Below, piece by piece: positions 1-10,974 of a stretch of 64,000 nucleotides of DNA (positions are counted from its first letter, which is position 1; each line of letters begins with the position of its first letter). A program made the translations under genes and the position numbers. The DNA is taken from the NCBI RefSeq assembly GCF_027943255.1, contig NC_072892.1, forward strand, positions 31,147,792-31,211,791, read 5' to 3'. The DNA comes from Anastrepha obliqua (Eukaryota; Arthropoda; Insecta; Diptera; Tephritidae). The notes under the pieces are model-generated. The model worked only from the letters and a program-made list of their open reading frames with translations, did no database searches and was not told where the DNA came from.

Positions 1-110
1 TGGCCAGACTGGCTTTTTCGACTTTAGGCGTGAATTAAACATAGTTTTATTAAAGTTAAAGACGTGAGCTTCCAAGTAGCTTTCTACAATTTAATTTTCT
101 ATCTATTTGA
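1..110 (+). repeat. Partial copy of short inverted-repeat element, cut by window edge
   Basis: These bases align with the short inverted-repeat element at 12082-12220: both have GGC, a T-rich run, then a stretch ending GAGCTTCCA(A/G)GTAGCTT. The left end lies outside the window and no clear right terminal repeat is seen, so this copy is partial. No coding potential. Confidence 0.5.
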
Positions 111-609
111 AGTCCATGTAAGCCTTAAGATATGCTTTAAATTTTCTATACAGTATCTTTAACCCTTAACGGCCGGGAGCTTTGTTTGTAATACTCGCCC
201 ATAAATAAGACGACGGAAAATTAGGTGAAATTCTAAAACGTTTATAAGGATGAAAACTTAAACTAAACATTTAAACTGATTTATTTAGATATAAATTCAA
301 TATATTGCCAGTGTATGATCAGCAAACCAGGGATGTACAAAGTTGCAATATTTGTTAAAGAAAACTACAGCGATGATAAATAAATGAAATGACAACTGAA
401 TTATTTTCATGTCCCCGTATTGGGGTCTTTCGTTTTCTATCGCATTATTTATTTTTTTTTTTAATTTTTATTCGTTTTTTTTATCTAGTTATTTCTATAA
501 CAAAGACCATTAGTACTAATCTAAGTTGGAAACGTCGTAAGGAGTTTTCATTATTTTAAACCTTTTAATAAGAATTTTTATATAAATTTCAAGTATGCAG
601 GTTTACAGT
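111..609. other. Unassigned AT-rich DNA
   Basis: Between the repeat at the window edge and the tandem block at 610 I see no gene, splice-bounded exon or recognisable transposon. Short frames here are A/T homopolymer artefacts. Probably intronic or intergenic. Confidence 0.4.
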
Positions 610-1148
610 CAATTAAATTTTGGTACCATAAGGACAAGTTTGGAATGGCTAAAAGATGCGCTGATTTTTGACAATTTTTTCGGCTTTTTTTCGAAAATAC
701 GCTGTGAATGTGCACTGTCAAAAATATTAAACAAAAAAAAATTAGAAAAAAAAACAAAAACAAAAAAAATTAATTTAAAAAAATACATTTTAAGGGGTTA
801 TATGCACTTAGAATTTTCAAAAAATCGATTTTGTTTTCTTAATGTACACATATTTAAGAATGCACACAGAACATTTAAACAACAATTAAATTTTAGTTCA
901 AAATGAGGACAAGTTTTAAATAGCTAAAAATCGCGCTGATTTTTGACAATTTTTTTCTGCTTTATGAAAATACGCTGTAAATGTGCATTTTCAAAATTAT
1001 TAAATGACGAAAAAAATTATAAAAACAAAAAAAAAAAACAAAATTAAAAAAAAAAAACAAAATTAAAAAAAAAACAAAATTAAAAAATAAAACAAAAAAA
1101 AATTTAAAAAACAAAAACAAAATTACAATAATTTAAAAAAAAGTACAT
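610..1148 (+). repeat. Two tandem copies of a TTAA-element end
   Basis: A unit beginning CAATTAAATTTTxG at 610 recurs at 883. Both copies contain GACAAGTTT, GCGCTGATTTTTGACAATTTTTT and AAAATACGCTGT, and each runs through an A-rich tract into AAGGGGTTA(A/T)AT (794 and 1152). The second copy is longer because of an A/AAC-rich expansion at about 1015-1145. This looks like local duplication of the end of the element at 1149-1900. Confidence 0.55.
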
Positions 1149-1900
1149 TTGAAGGGGTTAAATACAGTTAGAGTTTTCAAAAAATCGGTTTTGTTTTTAT
1201 TTTATTTTCTTAATGTTTATATATTTAAGAAACCACACAGAAGATTTAATATCGTTCCGGTGAATATTTCCGAAGTTACACGCAAAATTGAAAAGGCGTT
1301 TCAGCGAATTTTTACCCTACATAAAATGCTTTTGAACTTTAAACGCGTTTTTCTCAAAACCGTGTTTTCAAAGTCGGTGGACACGATTTCTCAAAAACGG
1401 CTGAACCGATCGTCTTGAAATTTTAAAACAACCTTCTCAGATATATTATCTAGGTATTAAACGAAGAAATAAGAATTCTGATGATTTTTTTCTATTTTTT
1501 TTCAAGCAATTTTACACGAAAATTTTTGTAGAAAAATCGATTTTTTTCCTATAACCGCCATTTTATCAAAAAATAAAATTTTGACTATTCCATCGATTAA
1601 TACCTAGCTTTATCTATCCACAAAAAGAATCTAATTGGTTTTTCGATTTCAGATAATCCAAACCGGATATATTTTGTCCACCGCCGAACGCTGTTTTTTG
1701 GAGGACGCTTGGGAGATCATCTACAGGAGCCGTGCACTTCAATATTTTCACTAACTTTAGTGCTATAATTAACATTAAAGTAGACATTATTTGAATAATT
1801 GTATTGTATTGTATTGTATTTGTTTAATAAAATCGTTCTTTGTAAAAAATTCTCAAACAAACTTGATTTTTCAGCCTTACAAGTGTAAATAACCCCTTAA
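1149..1900. mobile_element. TTAA-flanked inverted-repeat element, copy 1
   Basis: The left end reads GAAGGGGTTAAATACA. The right end, read on the other strand, starts TTTAAGGGGTTATTTACAC, with TTAA at 1897-1900. It contains an internal block (about 1336-1420) with CGCGTTTTTCTCAAAACC and ACACGATTTCTCAAAAACGG. That block recurs in the elements at 16941 and 38555. No transposase frame, so it is non-autonomous. A TTAA target and G-rich ends are known for piggyBac-type transposons; the assignment is inference. Confidence 0.55.
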
Positions 1901-2399
1901 ATGCCATCCACAAAATTGTATTTTATTTAGCTGGGTCTCTTCATCATACTCGATTGATTTGCTCTGGTGTCATAATTGATTGACGCAAATTCATTAAGTT
2001 GCAAACGTTTACATTTTACGAATAATCCTGCGTTTGGTCAAAATATTTTGATGTAAATCAAAATACCAAAATCAAAATTTTTGCTTTGCTTTGAAAAAAT
2101 AGTGGTTATTTATGGATCTATGTTGTAAAATCAAACAAATTTCCTTTCTTATAAGCTTCGGAAGTGTTTGCCAATGTCTTTGGTTTGTCACCACAACTTC
2201 TGAGCGAAAACATCTACAGAGAAATTTAACTAAAACTAAGACTCGCTTTTACTAAATTTTTTTCCACATATACACAACTGAAGAAAATGTGTACAATGGT
2301 TTTTCGAAGTTAATACACTTTGCATACTCCACTGCTCGGTAATTCCTACTAATTTGTACTATTAAAACGGTAATGAGCACTCATTAATTATTCACTTAC
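1901..2399. other. Unassigned intronic or intergenic DNA
   Basis: No gene or transposon recognised. The stretch ends at the candidate donor of the minus-strand exon at 2400. Confidence 0.4.
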
Positions 2400-2464
2400 G
2401 CCTGATGCCCCAATCCATCATAATGCAGCTGTTTGCGAAGATTCTCCTCAGCAATGGCACACAT
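2400..2464 (-). CDS. Candidate first coding exon of a minus-strand transcript
   Basis: On the minus strand an ATG at 2464 opens 21 codons (MCAIAEENLRKQLHYDGLGH plus Q) that run into a strong donor, GGC|GTAAGTGAA, at 2400/2399, in phase 2. A TAA lies in frame four codons upstream of the ATG. The base composition is less AT-rich than the flanks, and a promoter-like block lies upstream at 2760-3160. I do not recognise the peptide. It could be an alternative first exon of canoe, which reads the same way and whose later exons must lie to the left, or a separate gene nested in or beside it. A chance match is also possible. Confidence 0.35.
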
Positions 2465-2759
2465 TAAAATCCATTAAACTACACACCCGCACACCGCCGC
2501 CGATTAAATCACTCTGCAGCATTCTTTGCTTTTCAAAATATACAAACTCACACAAAGACAAATTCCTTTCAGATTTTAGATGAAATTTTCGCTATTCAAA
2601 ATTTACACTTAAACGGATATACAAAAAAAAAAATATATATATATATACAAAACACTGCAACCACGAGCACCGATATAATTCACGCGAAGAATTTCGAAAC
2701 ACAATATAATTAAATTATATACATTGAAGAATGTGATAGATATTTTTGTATTATTTTAA

Positions 2760-3160
2760 GAAATCTGCAACATTTTCCACCACCGACATGCTAAGTGTGG
2801 CAGTGTGGCTATGAGCACCGCTTCTTTATGACTATTAACAGACGAGACAATTGGTGACGGCCAATCTGAGAGCGAAACACGCGGTTTGCCAGCTTGCACT
2901 TTACAACTCGAAACCACACCAATAGTGTGGCACATACGACGACGAAGTCACCGACCACTACAGGGACACCAGAGCGTAAATACAACAACAGCAAGTGGAA
3001 AAAAAACAATAACATTAAGGATAATTTATCCTTGATAGACGAAAAACTCAGCGGTACCTACCAGCTGACAACTGACAGCAGTGTACGAGACAGTCACATA
3101 CGACGACGACTGGCTGAAAGGAAAAGATTTTGAGTACGCGCTATGGGTCTGTCGAGGGTG
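2760..3160 (-). promoter_or_regulatory. Promoter-like, GC-richer block upstream of the candidate exon
   Basis: This block is clearly less AT-rich than its surroundings and is not part of any repeat seen here. On the minus strand it contains an initiator-like CTCAGATTGG (near 2866) followed by sequence resembling a fly 5' leader. CATACGACGACGA occurs twice (about 2935 and 3098). No start site can be proved from sequence alone. Confidence 0.25.
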
Positions 3161-4339
3161 AAAAAGGTACACATGCGCTTCATATGAAACACCCGAAAGC
3201 GGAATGTTGACGAATAAGTCAAGTGCAATGTTTACCTAAGTTATCTTATCACAACGACGATAAAAATATGTGGGTACACGAAACTTATGTTGTGACTTGG
3301 AGCTGGAATTTTGTATGGAATATATATGTGTGTACGTGTAGATATGTATGTATTGTAACGGAGCGAATGGAATTTATGAAACTAATTGAATTTATGAAAA
3401 AATTGTTACGCAGCATAAAAACATTGTAGGCCAGACAAAGACCGACAGCTAAAAAAAAAAAGATGGATCGCCTTATCAGATTGAGTACATTTGTGGCACC
3501 GTTAATCGCGCCGCGCGACAGTTACTCAGACTATGTTTAGAATGTACTGTTCTAGTAAAAACACGCGGTTATATGCGCTACATATGCAGTTATACATTTA
3601 CCTAAAATTACCACAAAAATGTCAAAAAAAGAAAAAAAAAAAAAAAAAAAAAAACAACGGCAATGAGGCAGTTAAGTGTCATATTTTACCGCATGACAAC
3701 GTTTTCATAAACTTTTCGCCGACATTTACTCGTCCCCAATAAAGTACACACACATACATATGTAAAGATTGACAACTGTGCGAATACTACTACATGCCAC
3801 CATGACTTTGCGTCCTTTTTTGACAAGTCATGCACACTTTAGTGGGGCAATTCAACTTTTTGCTTTTCATATTATGTTTATTCAGTCTCCCGTAAGGAGT
3901 AGACTCGCAGGCAACATGTGGCAATTTGTGATTTCATCTCAGACAAAAGCAACAAAAAATAAAAAAAAAAACCATTTACTCAATCATTATGGAGCTCTCA
4001 TAAGAGTGCTCTCTCAAAAACTAATTTCAACGCTCAAACGTAATTATCACTATGTATTAACAAAATGCTTCCGATTGTGACGTCACGCATTCATTAATAT
4101 TACTTCTTACCACAAATTGGTGAAAGACCTTTGTTTGGCAGAAAAACTACAATTTACAATCGCATTTTTTATAATATATGTAATATAAGAGAGCGCGGAG
4201 AGCTGTATTGCACTCTTCGAACAGGACATGCGCAGAATTGAGAAATGGCATTTGCTGTTTAAATCAGCTGTCGAACGCTTTCCAGTGCACAGCGAAAAAG
4301 AAAGTGACTTCAAACAATACAAAAATTTAAGGTGCTCAA
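3161..4339. other. Unassigned DNA with poly-A tract
   Basis: No gene recognised. It contains a run of about 27 A interrupted by G near 3625-3653. Short frames here have no family resemblance. Confidence 0.4.
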
Positions 4340-5740
4340 GGTCGACCTACGAAGAGGAGCCAAGGTGGTCGCTTCTTAACACATCAGTGCCACAGACCTT
4401 AATTAAGCCTGATTTGAGCAAAGGCGGGGCAGACTCACAGAAAGTGGTCCGCAGTCTCATCCTCCTTTCCACATGCTGGGCAGAGTGCACTGTCTGAGAT
4501 GCCCACCTTTTTAATGTGATTTGCCCATAGAAAGTGGCCCGTCATCAGTCCAACCAGCTTCCTACAATCCCCTCTGCTTAGTGACAGGAACTGCGACAGT
4601 CGGTTGTTGTTGTTGTAGCAGCACCTTTGCCCTGCCAGTGTAGCGTAATCACCGGTCGTCTTCGTCTAGCTCATTTAACAGTAGGCCCGGGAAACTAGCT
4701 GTTTCGATGGGTGGGGTCCAGAGGCAGAGCGGTGTTAGATGAGTGGGTTTGCGACAGTCGGTCGGACATGACAGGTAACATCAGTTTTGTCCATCTGCAG
4801 CCTCTCTCAGCCTGCCAAGCTCGCTTGTGGGTTAGAATAAGCCGTTTGTTAATCGTGGCTTTGATGGCTGCAGAACGGACTTCGGGCCAAAAAAGTTGGC
4901 CGCAGAGCCCATTCTGGCTAAAGAGTCAGAGATCTCGTTACACGCGATACCCACGTGTCCCGACAGGCTATTATGTCTACCGACATAGTTCAGCCTAGAT
5001 TTACAGGACTCGACTACCCTTGAAGTGGTTGGGGGGCTGTCTAAGGCCATTAGCGCAGCTTGGCTGTCGCTGCAGACATATATAGATCTGCCTCTCCATC
5101 TGCTTTCCACAACAAAGTTTATCGCTTCTTGAACTGCATACACCTCCGCTTGAAACACAGATGCATGCATTCCAAGAGCAAAGTGCAGTTTTGTCCCGCT
5201 GGATTCCACGTAGACCCCAGAGCCAGAGACGCACTCGGTCCTGCTACAACAAAGTTACTGCTACAAGAACAACAACACCAATGTGCTCGGTCCTGGAGCC
5301 ATACGCGAAAATGGCCAAACAGTATTTGCCGACTCTGGATGGCATGGAGTCAAGGGGCATAACAAGAATCGTTGGATCGAAGTCCATGCCTACTCTGTTG
5401 TCCAATGCCGTACAGGGGCCGTACCAATTCCCATTGTGTTTCAGCCTGCAGATGGCCTTCAGATGGTCTCTCCTTCGATGAAAGCATCAAGTGGTGGTAG
5501 ACTAAACCTTGCTAGGAGAAAGACCCCACGTTTTTCTAAAAACACCCTAGCACTGCCAAAAGGCTGTCAGTGCTTTGGATGTCTTTGTTTCAACGTGTGA
5601 TTTTTAGAGGAGCTTACTATCGAGAATTACTCCAAGATATTTAATTTCTTTGGATAGCTGGATTGTGACTCATTTTAGCTTATCCAGAACGAGTCCATTA
5701 AGCTTCCTGCTTCTGGTGAAGAGGATTTTATATAAAATAA
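4340..5740 (-). mobile_element. Non-LTR retrotransposon remnant (RT thumb, RNase H, zinc knuckle)
   Basis: Read on the minus strand. At 5740-5640 there is an RT-thumb-like stretch (RRRKLNGLVLDK-like with frame breaks). At about 5234-4832 there is a degenerate RNase H domain with QAEVYAVQEAI, CSDSQAAL and GHVGIACNEISDSLAR. At about 4560-4340 there is a C-terminal knuckle with CPACGKEDETADHF and then VCPAFAQIRL. RNase H with a trailing CCHC-like knuckle is typical of the R1/I-type LINE groups. Stops and frameshifts make it a pseudogene. A second LINE fragment with a target duplication is inserted at 4604-4749. Confidence 0.8.
4604..4749 (-). mobile_element. 5'-truncated J-family LINE insertion with target-site duplication
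   Basis: This 146-bp segment interrupts the LINE remnant around it. Both sides carry TGCGACAGTCGG (4592-4603 and 4750-4761), a perfect 12-bp duplication. Read on the minus strand it ends in GCTGCTACAACAACAACAA. It also encodes the last codons of a LINE frame (LNELDEDDR-stop), homologous to the LPLDELDDDE ending of the copy at 32760-33222. Other copies of this 3' end lie at 37432-37572 and 38030-38130. It is a textbook target-primed, 5'-truncated insertion. Confidence 0.85.
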
Positions 5741-6059
5741 ATAAATAAATAAGCAGATATGTTACGCACGCTATTTACAAATATCTACAATATGATACTG
5801 AAGAAATTTCATAAAACTTTCCATTTTCAAATTAAATTAATATCACACACACGCAAAGGGTATTCGTACACTGAGCTCGTTTCCCAATATTTGTCACAAA
5901 ATATATAATACGCAGTTTGCTTCTTGGAGGACTGCCTTTTATATTTTCCGCCACCTCGATGTGTACTATATATATTATATGTATATCTAACGCCTTGTAT
6001 AACAAAAACCACATTTCCTTTATGCCCCTCGACTTCCTAGAAGCCTCTGATTTGATAGG
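5741..6059. other. Unassigned AT-rich DNA
   Basis: Starts with an (AAAT)n run at 5738-5752. No gene or named repeat seen. Confidence 0.4.
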
Positions 6060-6400
6060 AATGCACGTTGCATTACAGCAGCTCAGAAAGTGGAATCCTT
6101 TTCCAAAAATACAAAATCCGTTTTATTCCTGGCAATGCCACTACCCCTGCAAAAATATCACATTCACCATGGCTGTTCAAGCAGACATCTTTCAGCAACG
6201 ATCTGATTCATCTGAAGAAAGCGAATACATGTAGTGACGCTTACTTATCCAACTTTCTAGCAGTGAGAGAAAGATACAAATCCAAAGGTTGGCTACTAAT
6301 ATTTACCGATGGGTCTACTCCAAAATGTACTTCCTCCATACTAACAAACTATATCACGCCATACACTCGTCTTCATCTTCTTCTTCTTCTTTCATAGCGT
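6060..6400 (+). mobile_element. LINE fragment with start of RNase H domain
   Basis: A plus-strand frame reads SDAYLSNFLAVRERYKSKGW and then LLIFTDGSTPKC. The IFTDGS motif is the first strand and catalytic Asp of LINE RNase H domains, preceded by the usual linker. It breaks off at about 6400, where a LINE on the opposite strand begins. Confidence 0.5.
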
Positions 6401-6409
6401 TATAACGCG

Positions 6410-7715
6410 GGGTGCGTCAAAGCTTCCTTCAAAATGCTCATCTAAAGCGGTCTATCTTGAGCTGTTGCTTCGTAGTTACTTATTCCCAGCTTCTTAAGAT
6501 CGTTTTCCACTGCGTCTATCCAACGGTTCCTCGGTCTGCCTTTGGCCTTCACGCCCATTAGCTTTCCTGTCAAGGTTTTCTTCACGGTACAGTCAACAGG
6601 CATACGGATCACATGACCTAGCCATCTTATGCGCTGCGCTTTCACAAAACGCACAGCTGTCTCGTTCTGAGTTAGATCGTTCAGTTCAGAGTTCAATCTG
6701 ATTCTATAGGTACCATCATCCATTCTTATTTCTTTCCATGCGAGCAATCTGAGCACAATCATCAACCTTAAGAGTCCATACCTTACAACCATATGTTAGG
6801 ATTGGTCGAATAAGGGTCTTGTACATAGTGAACTTTGTAGCTTTAGACAAAAGTCGGGACTTGAACAAGTTAAGGTGTGAATAGCACGCTCTATTGGCGG
6901 CGTTGTCGCGTTCCCTGACGGCGGAAGTTGAATCACCGCTACATGCGAACATAACTCGTAGGTACTTAAAATGCTGCACTGCTTCAAAAGTATAGGCTCC
7001 CACATGGAAATTTGGCATCTGTGCAGGCCGCCTCGATTTCAACAGATATTTGGTTTCGCCCTCGTTTAAAAAAAGGCCAATATCGTTCGTATTTTTTTTA
7101 ATTTTTAAGAAAATTTCTTTTAAGTCATTCCTATTTCTTGAGAGAATAGCGATGTCATCTGCATAAGCACATATTTGGGTTGTTTTAGTTATCAAGGTAC
7201 CACCTTTGTTGACTTCCCTTACGACAAAGTGCAGCATCAAATTGAATATGAATGTTAGGTAAGGTATCACCTTGTTTTACATCTGGTTCAATAGGGAAAG
7301 ACTCTGTGAGCTTCCCTTGAATGATCACTTTTGCTTGTGTATTTGTGAGCGTTGCGCTAACGAGCCTTATTAGTTTGGCAGGTATTCCAAGAATAAGCAA
7401 TATGTGCTGGATCCTATCTCTTTTAACACTGTCGAAGGCTTGTTTGAAATCAATGAACAGGCAGTTAACAGCTAGCTCGTATTCAGAGTGTTTTTCAAAC
7501 ATTTGGCTAAGAACAAAACATTGGTCGATTGTAGACTTGCCTCTACGAAATCCGCATTGGTAGTCTTCAATTATTCTTTCAGCATATTCGTTGATTCGTT
7601 CATAGAGAACATTTGTAAAGAGCTTGTAGGCCGTGTTAAGCAGTGAGATACCGCGATAATTATCGTATACTCTCTTATCACCTTTTTTGTCTTCATCTTG
7701 GCCATACAATTGTCA
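6410..7715 (-). mobile_element. LINE reverse transcriptase remnant (RTE/CR1-like endonuclease-RT type)
   Basis: Three overlapping minus-strand frames form one decayed RT. The first (7709-7185) has DNYRGISLLN, CGFRRGKSTIDQC, LFIDFKQAFDSV and VKQGDTL. The second (7270-6716) has CAYADDIAILSRN (the RT active site), then FLNEGETKYL, FKYLRVMF and LTYGCKVWTLKVDD. The third (6792-6442) has RIRWLGHVIRMP and GRPRNRWIDAVENDLKKLGI, the usual C-terminal tail. The catalytic FxxDxxxAFD and YADD are intact, but at least two frameshifts separate the pieces. The N-terminal endonuclease is missing. Confidence 0.85.
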
Positions 7716-8129
7716 CCCACTTCCATCTACTTCAAGGTGCTGCCCCTTGGCGATGGTCGTTTTACAACCTTTCACCCACAGCGTGGCTCATCCTGTTCCG
7801 CATTCCAATCCTAGAGATGTTATTACTTTGGTAATATAGATCCTCTTCAGTTGTTAAAAGATCCCACAGATGATAACATAATAAGGATATACTAAATACC
7901 TCAAAAGCTCTGACCTTCTTCGACCCTTCGGCCTCATGCCAGCCGAAAGTCTCTGATTCCATATTTTTATAGAATAGTTTGGTGTTTTTAGCATAAATTT
8001 GTATACAAGATTTTCACTTACGAGCTTTATTTGTTCTTTTTTCAGTGGGTTGAAAAATTCATCTCGCCCAAATGATGCAATTAATCGTGGACATTTTTGT
8101 GCGATAATTTACTACTCCTTTCGACGTTG
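7716..8129. other. Unassigned; possible LINE-derived flank
   Basis: A short minus-strand frame (7962-7762) has even codon use but no motif I can name. It may be an upstream part of the neighbouring LINE or another old repeat. No host gene evidence. Confidence 0.3.
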
Positions 8130-9075
8130 ATTATCGAGACACGAGTGTATTAATCAACTTGCATCGACCTTCAGCGTTAAAGTACCACACTTAGCTACTG
8201 TGAAATGCTGGTACAACGAGTTCCAATGTAGGAAGAGTTTCCTAAAGGACGCCCAAAAACAATTGTTGTGTCAGAAACAATCGATGCCTGGCGTCAATTG
8301 ATAACGCACGATCGTCATGTGGCATATAAATACAGCCATCCTCGGACATCGATGGCACCAACATACAAATCGAAATTGCATGAACATTTGGTCGTCAAGA
8401 AGATTTGTTCTCGTTGTGTACCGCATAATTTGATAATTGCCCAAAAAAGGGCGCGTACCGATTGGGGTAAACAAAGGTGGAAGAAATTCGGCTGCGGACC
8501 TTCAAAGCACGCCAACGACGTCGTAACAGGTAACAAATCATGGATCTATGCATACGAGCGGAAAACAAAACAGCAATCGACAATATGGGTGCTCTAAGAC
8601 GAGCTTAATCCAACAAAAAATTTTCGCACATCAAAGCAAATGGGCACCTGTTTCAGAAGTATTCGGAAAATCTAGTCATGTCGCAACTGTATGACTAGTG
8701 AAACTTAAAACAGTAAATTTTGAGTGGTACACAACCATTTGTTTACCAAAAGTTTTTGGAGAATTAAGGAAACCCAACCGTCGAAGACACTAAGCCAATG
8801 CGAGTTCTCACCTATTGGTTCTCACAACAGAGTTTTTGAGGACTCAAAAGATCGAATTAACGGGTCATCCTCCTTGTAGTACTAATTTAGCATCCAATGA
8901 TTTATTTTTGTTCCCGAACATCAAAAATAAAATGAAGCCTGTTGAAGCCTTTAAACAGCTAGCTGGTTTTGGAGGTATCCACTTCTGTGTGACAAAAGTG
9001 CTTTGAAAATTGGTTCATGCGAATGCAGAAGTGCATTGGCTTCCAAGAAGAATATTTTGAAAGACAATAAAACCA
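8130..9075 (+). mobile_element. Mariner-like transposase relic
   Basis: A heavily broken plus-strand transposase. Recognisable parts in order: a helix-turn-helix region near 8270-8390, KKICSRCVPHNLIIAQKRAR (8398 onward), VTGNKSWIYAYERKTKQQST (from 8521; catalytic GDE changed to GNK), IELTGHPPCSTNLASNDLFL (8851 onward) and CFENWFMRMQKCI near 9000-9040. Many stops. The motif order is that of mariner DD34D transposases. Terminal repeats were not resolved. Confidence 0.7.
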
Positions 9076-9395
9076 TTTTCATTAATATTTTACTACGTTA
9101 ATTTATTTTACTGATTTCAGGGGTTAGGAGTAGTCAGAGGCCCGAAAAATGATGATTCTCAATAATTTTTTTTTTGCTAGTCAATTGCTTTATTTTGCAA
9201 AAATAAAAACATAACATTAATACATCATGTTTCGACTTGAGTTTAAAAAAACAATTATAATTGTAAAAGTTATCGCTGTTTGTGTGGAGTCCTTTTCTCC
9301 AGAAATCGCTTGCGGTGATCATCACAAGCGCTTGGAGATTAATCTAAAATCAATCGGACAAGAGAAATTAGTTTCACTAATACCTAATAATACCT

Positions 9396-9710
9396 GGCGG
9401 CCGCCGTAGCCGAATGGGTTGGTGCGTGACTACCATTCGGAATTCAGAGAGAGAACGTAGGTTCGAATCTCGATGAAACACCAAAATTAAGAAAAACATT
9501 TTTCTAATAGCGGTCACCCCTCGGCAGGCAATGGCAAACCTCCGAGTGTATTTCTGCCATGAAAAAGCTCCTCATAAAAATATCTGCCGTTCGGAGTCGG
9601 CTTGAAACTGTAGGTCTCTCCATTTGTGGAACAACATCAAGACGCACGCCACAAATAGGAGGAGGAGCTCGGCCAAACACCCAAAAAGGATGTACGCGCC
9701 AATTATATAC
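9396..9710 (+). mobile_element. tRNA-derived SINE, copy 1
   Basis: The 5' head resembles a tRNA. An A-box-like TAGCCGAATGGGT lies at 9407-9419 and a B box, GGTTCGAATCT, at 9460-9470, the correct spacing for an internal Pol III promoter. The body (CCCTCGGCAGGCAATGGCAA, then TCTGCCATGAAAAAGCTCCT, CCGTTCGGAGTCGGCTT and GAGCTCGGCCAAACACCC) is shared with copies at 22297, 36843, 43761 and 55897. This is the best preserved copy. Confidence 0.85.
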
Positions 9711-10244
9711 ATATATATGTATATATAATCTTGTGCCTGATCTAAGCTTTTTTTTCAAAATTAACAATAAGGCGGCCTCAGGAAATATTTTTCAGATTTT
9801 CGAGAAAACCGACAATTAATTGTGAAAAAATCGAATTTTTGAAAAAAAAAATCCTTCAATCAGGCACGAGTTTTTATGTTTTTCAAAAGTAGTATAAATT
9901 TTATTGAAATCTACGAAGCGGTTTTTAAGTTACAGTGATCACCAGTTCAAAAAAGTTTTGATTTATATAGAGTTATACGAATTATTTAATTACTTACATT
10001 GTGCCATCTATTTCTGGGTCATATCGTCCTCTTAGTATTAAAATAGCCTATAAATTTTTTGATGTTTTGAGAAAATGAATTTCAAACTTTTTGTCGAAAG
10101 TAACTCTCACTCAAATCTCGTTGTCTGTAAATATTTATTATTTTTTGACTGACGTTTTGACCCACTTTGTGGAACTAGAATTTGACAATATTTTGACCAC
10201 ATATAAAATCGACGATGGAGAATCCAAAAATTCAATAAAAAAAT

Positions 10245-10270
10245 AATAGCCTATGAGCACATAGGCTATT
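10245..10270. other. Perfect 11-bp hairpin inside the TTAA element
   Basis: AATAGCCTATG and CATAGGCTATT are exact inverted copies separated by four bases (AGCA). It lies in the interior of the TTAA-flanked element and may fold in RNA or reflect an internal palindrome of the element. Confidence 0.5.
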
Positions 10271-10572
10271 GTTATACTAAGGGGACGATATAATAGTTCT
10301 TCAGCCGTCATAGCAGCTTCCAAAATATCGATTTGTTGTTGCCTACGTAGCATTCGACCTTCTCGACAATAAAACCCGAGAAGTCGGTTGCTTGCAGCTG
10401 CTGCTAGCAACTTGCTCTCGAACGCTCTCGAACGCTCCGGAGCGCCCTTTGTTAGTTGTTGAATAACTCGAAAAGTATTTGTCGGATTCACTTCAAATTT
10501 TCACACAATATTTTTAAGAAAATGAGAAAAACCCCAATTTTTTGAAAATTCTGACTACCCCTAACCCCTTAA

Positions 10573-10974
10573 AAAAATGAGGGGTCAACGTGAGAAGGAT
10601 TTTTGCCAAGCAAAGATTTACCTCACGACAGATTATTATAATTATTATTTCTAAAATCAGTGTTCATCACACTCGCGATCGATGTCCGAGAGTCTCATGG
10701 GGTTTGTACTTCTTCAAATACAACAATTTTGCGTATCATACATCCATTAAAGCAGAAAGAAACCCTTAACCGATAGGCAAAATTTATGTATTACATATAT
10801 TTGAAGATGTACAAACCCACGGGACTCTCGATAAACCATTACATCAAAATAAAGTTACTCCTGGATGTAGCTTGGAGGCATTCATAGGACGCACCAACGA
10901 TAATGGTGGGTGCAAGAGGCAAGACAAAAGGTGAGGCACAGCACACTATACAGGGCTAATTCACCTGTTCAGCT
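10573..10974. other. Unassigned DNA
   Basis: No gene seen. GGTGAGGCACAGCACACTATACAGGGC near 10930 resembles a short repeat seen again near 32457 and 43013, probably an old LINE end. Confidence 0.35.

Larger units (their letters stand above)
9116..10572. mobile_element. TTAA-flanked inverted-repeat element, copy 2
   Basis: The left terminal repeat is GGGGTTAGGAGTAGTCAGA (9120-9138); the right, on the other strand, is GGGGTTAGGGGTAGTCAGA. That is one mismatch in 19, followed by TTAA at 10569-10572. The left target reads TTCA, one change from TTAA. No transposase frame. A tRNA-derived SINE (9396-9710) is inserted inside. It is larger than copies 3 and 4 partly for that reason. Confidence 0.7.

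Noticed and set aside
5161..5600. Two plus-strand frames of about 105 codons
   Set aside because: They are shadows on the opposite strand of the LINE remnant at 4340-5740.
9396..9472. A functional tRNA gene at the SINE head
   Set aside because: The tRNA-like head continues into a body shared with four other loci, which marks it as a SINE.
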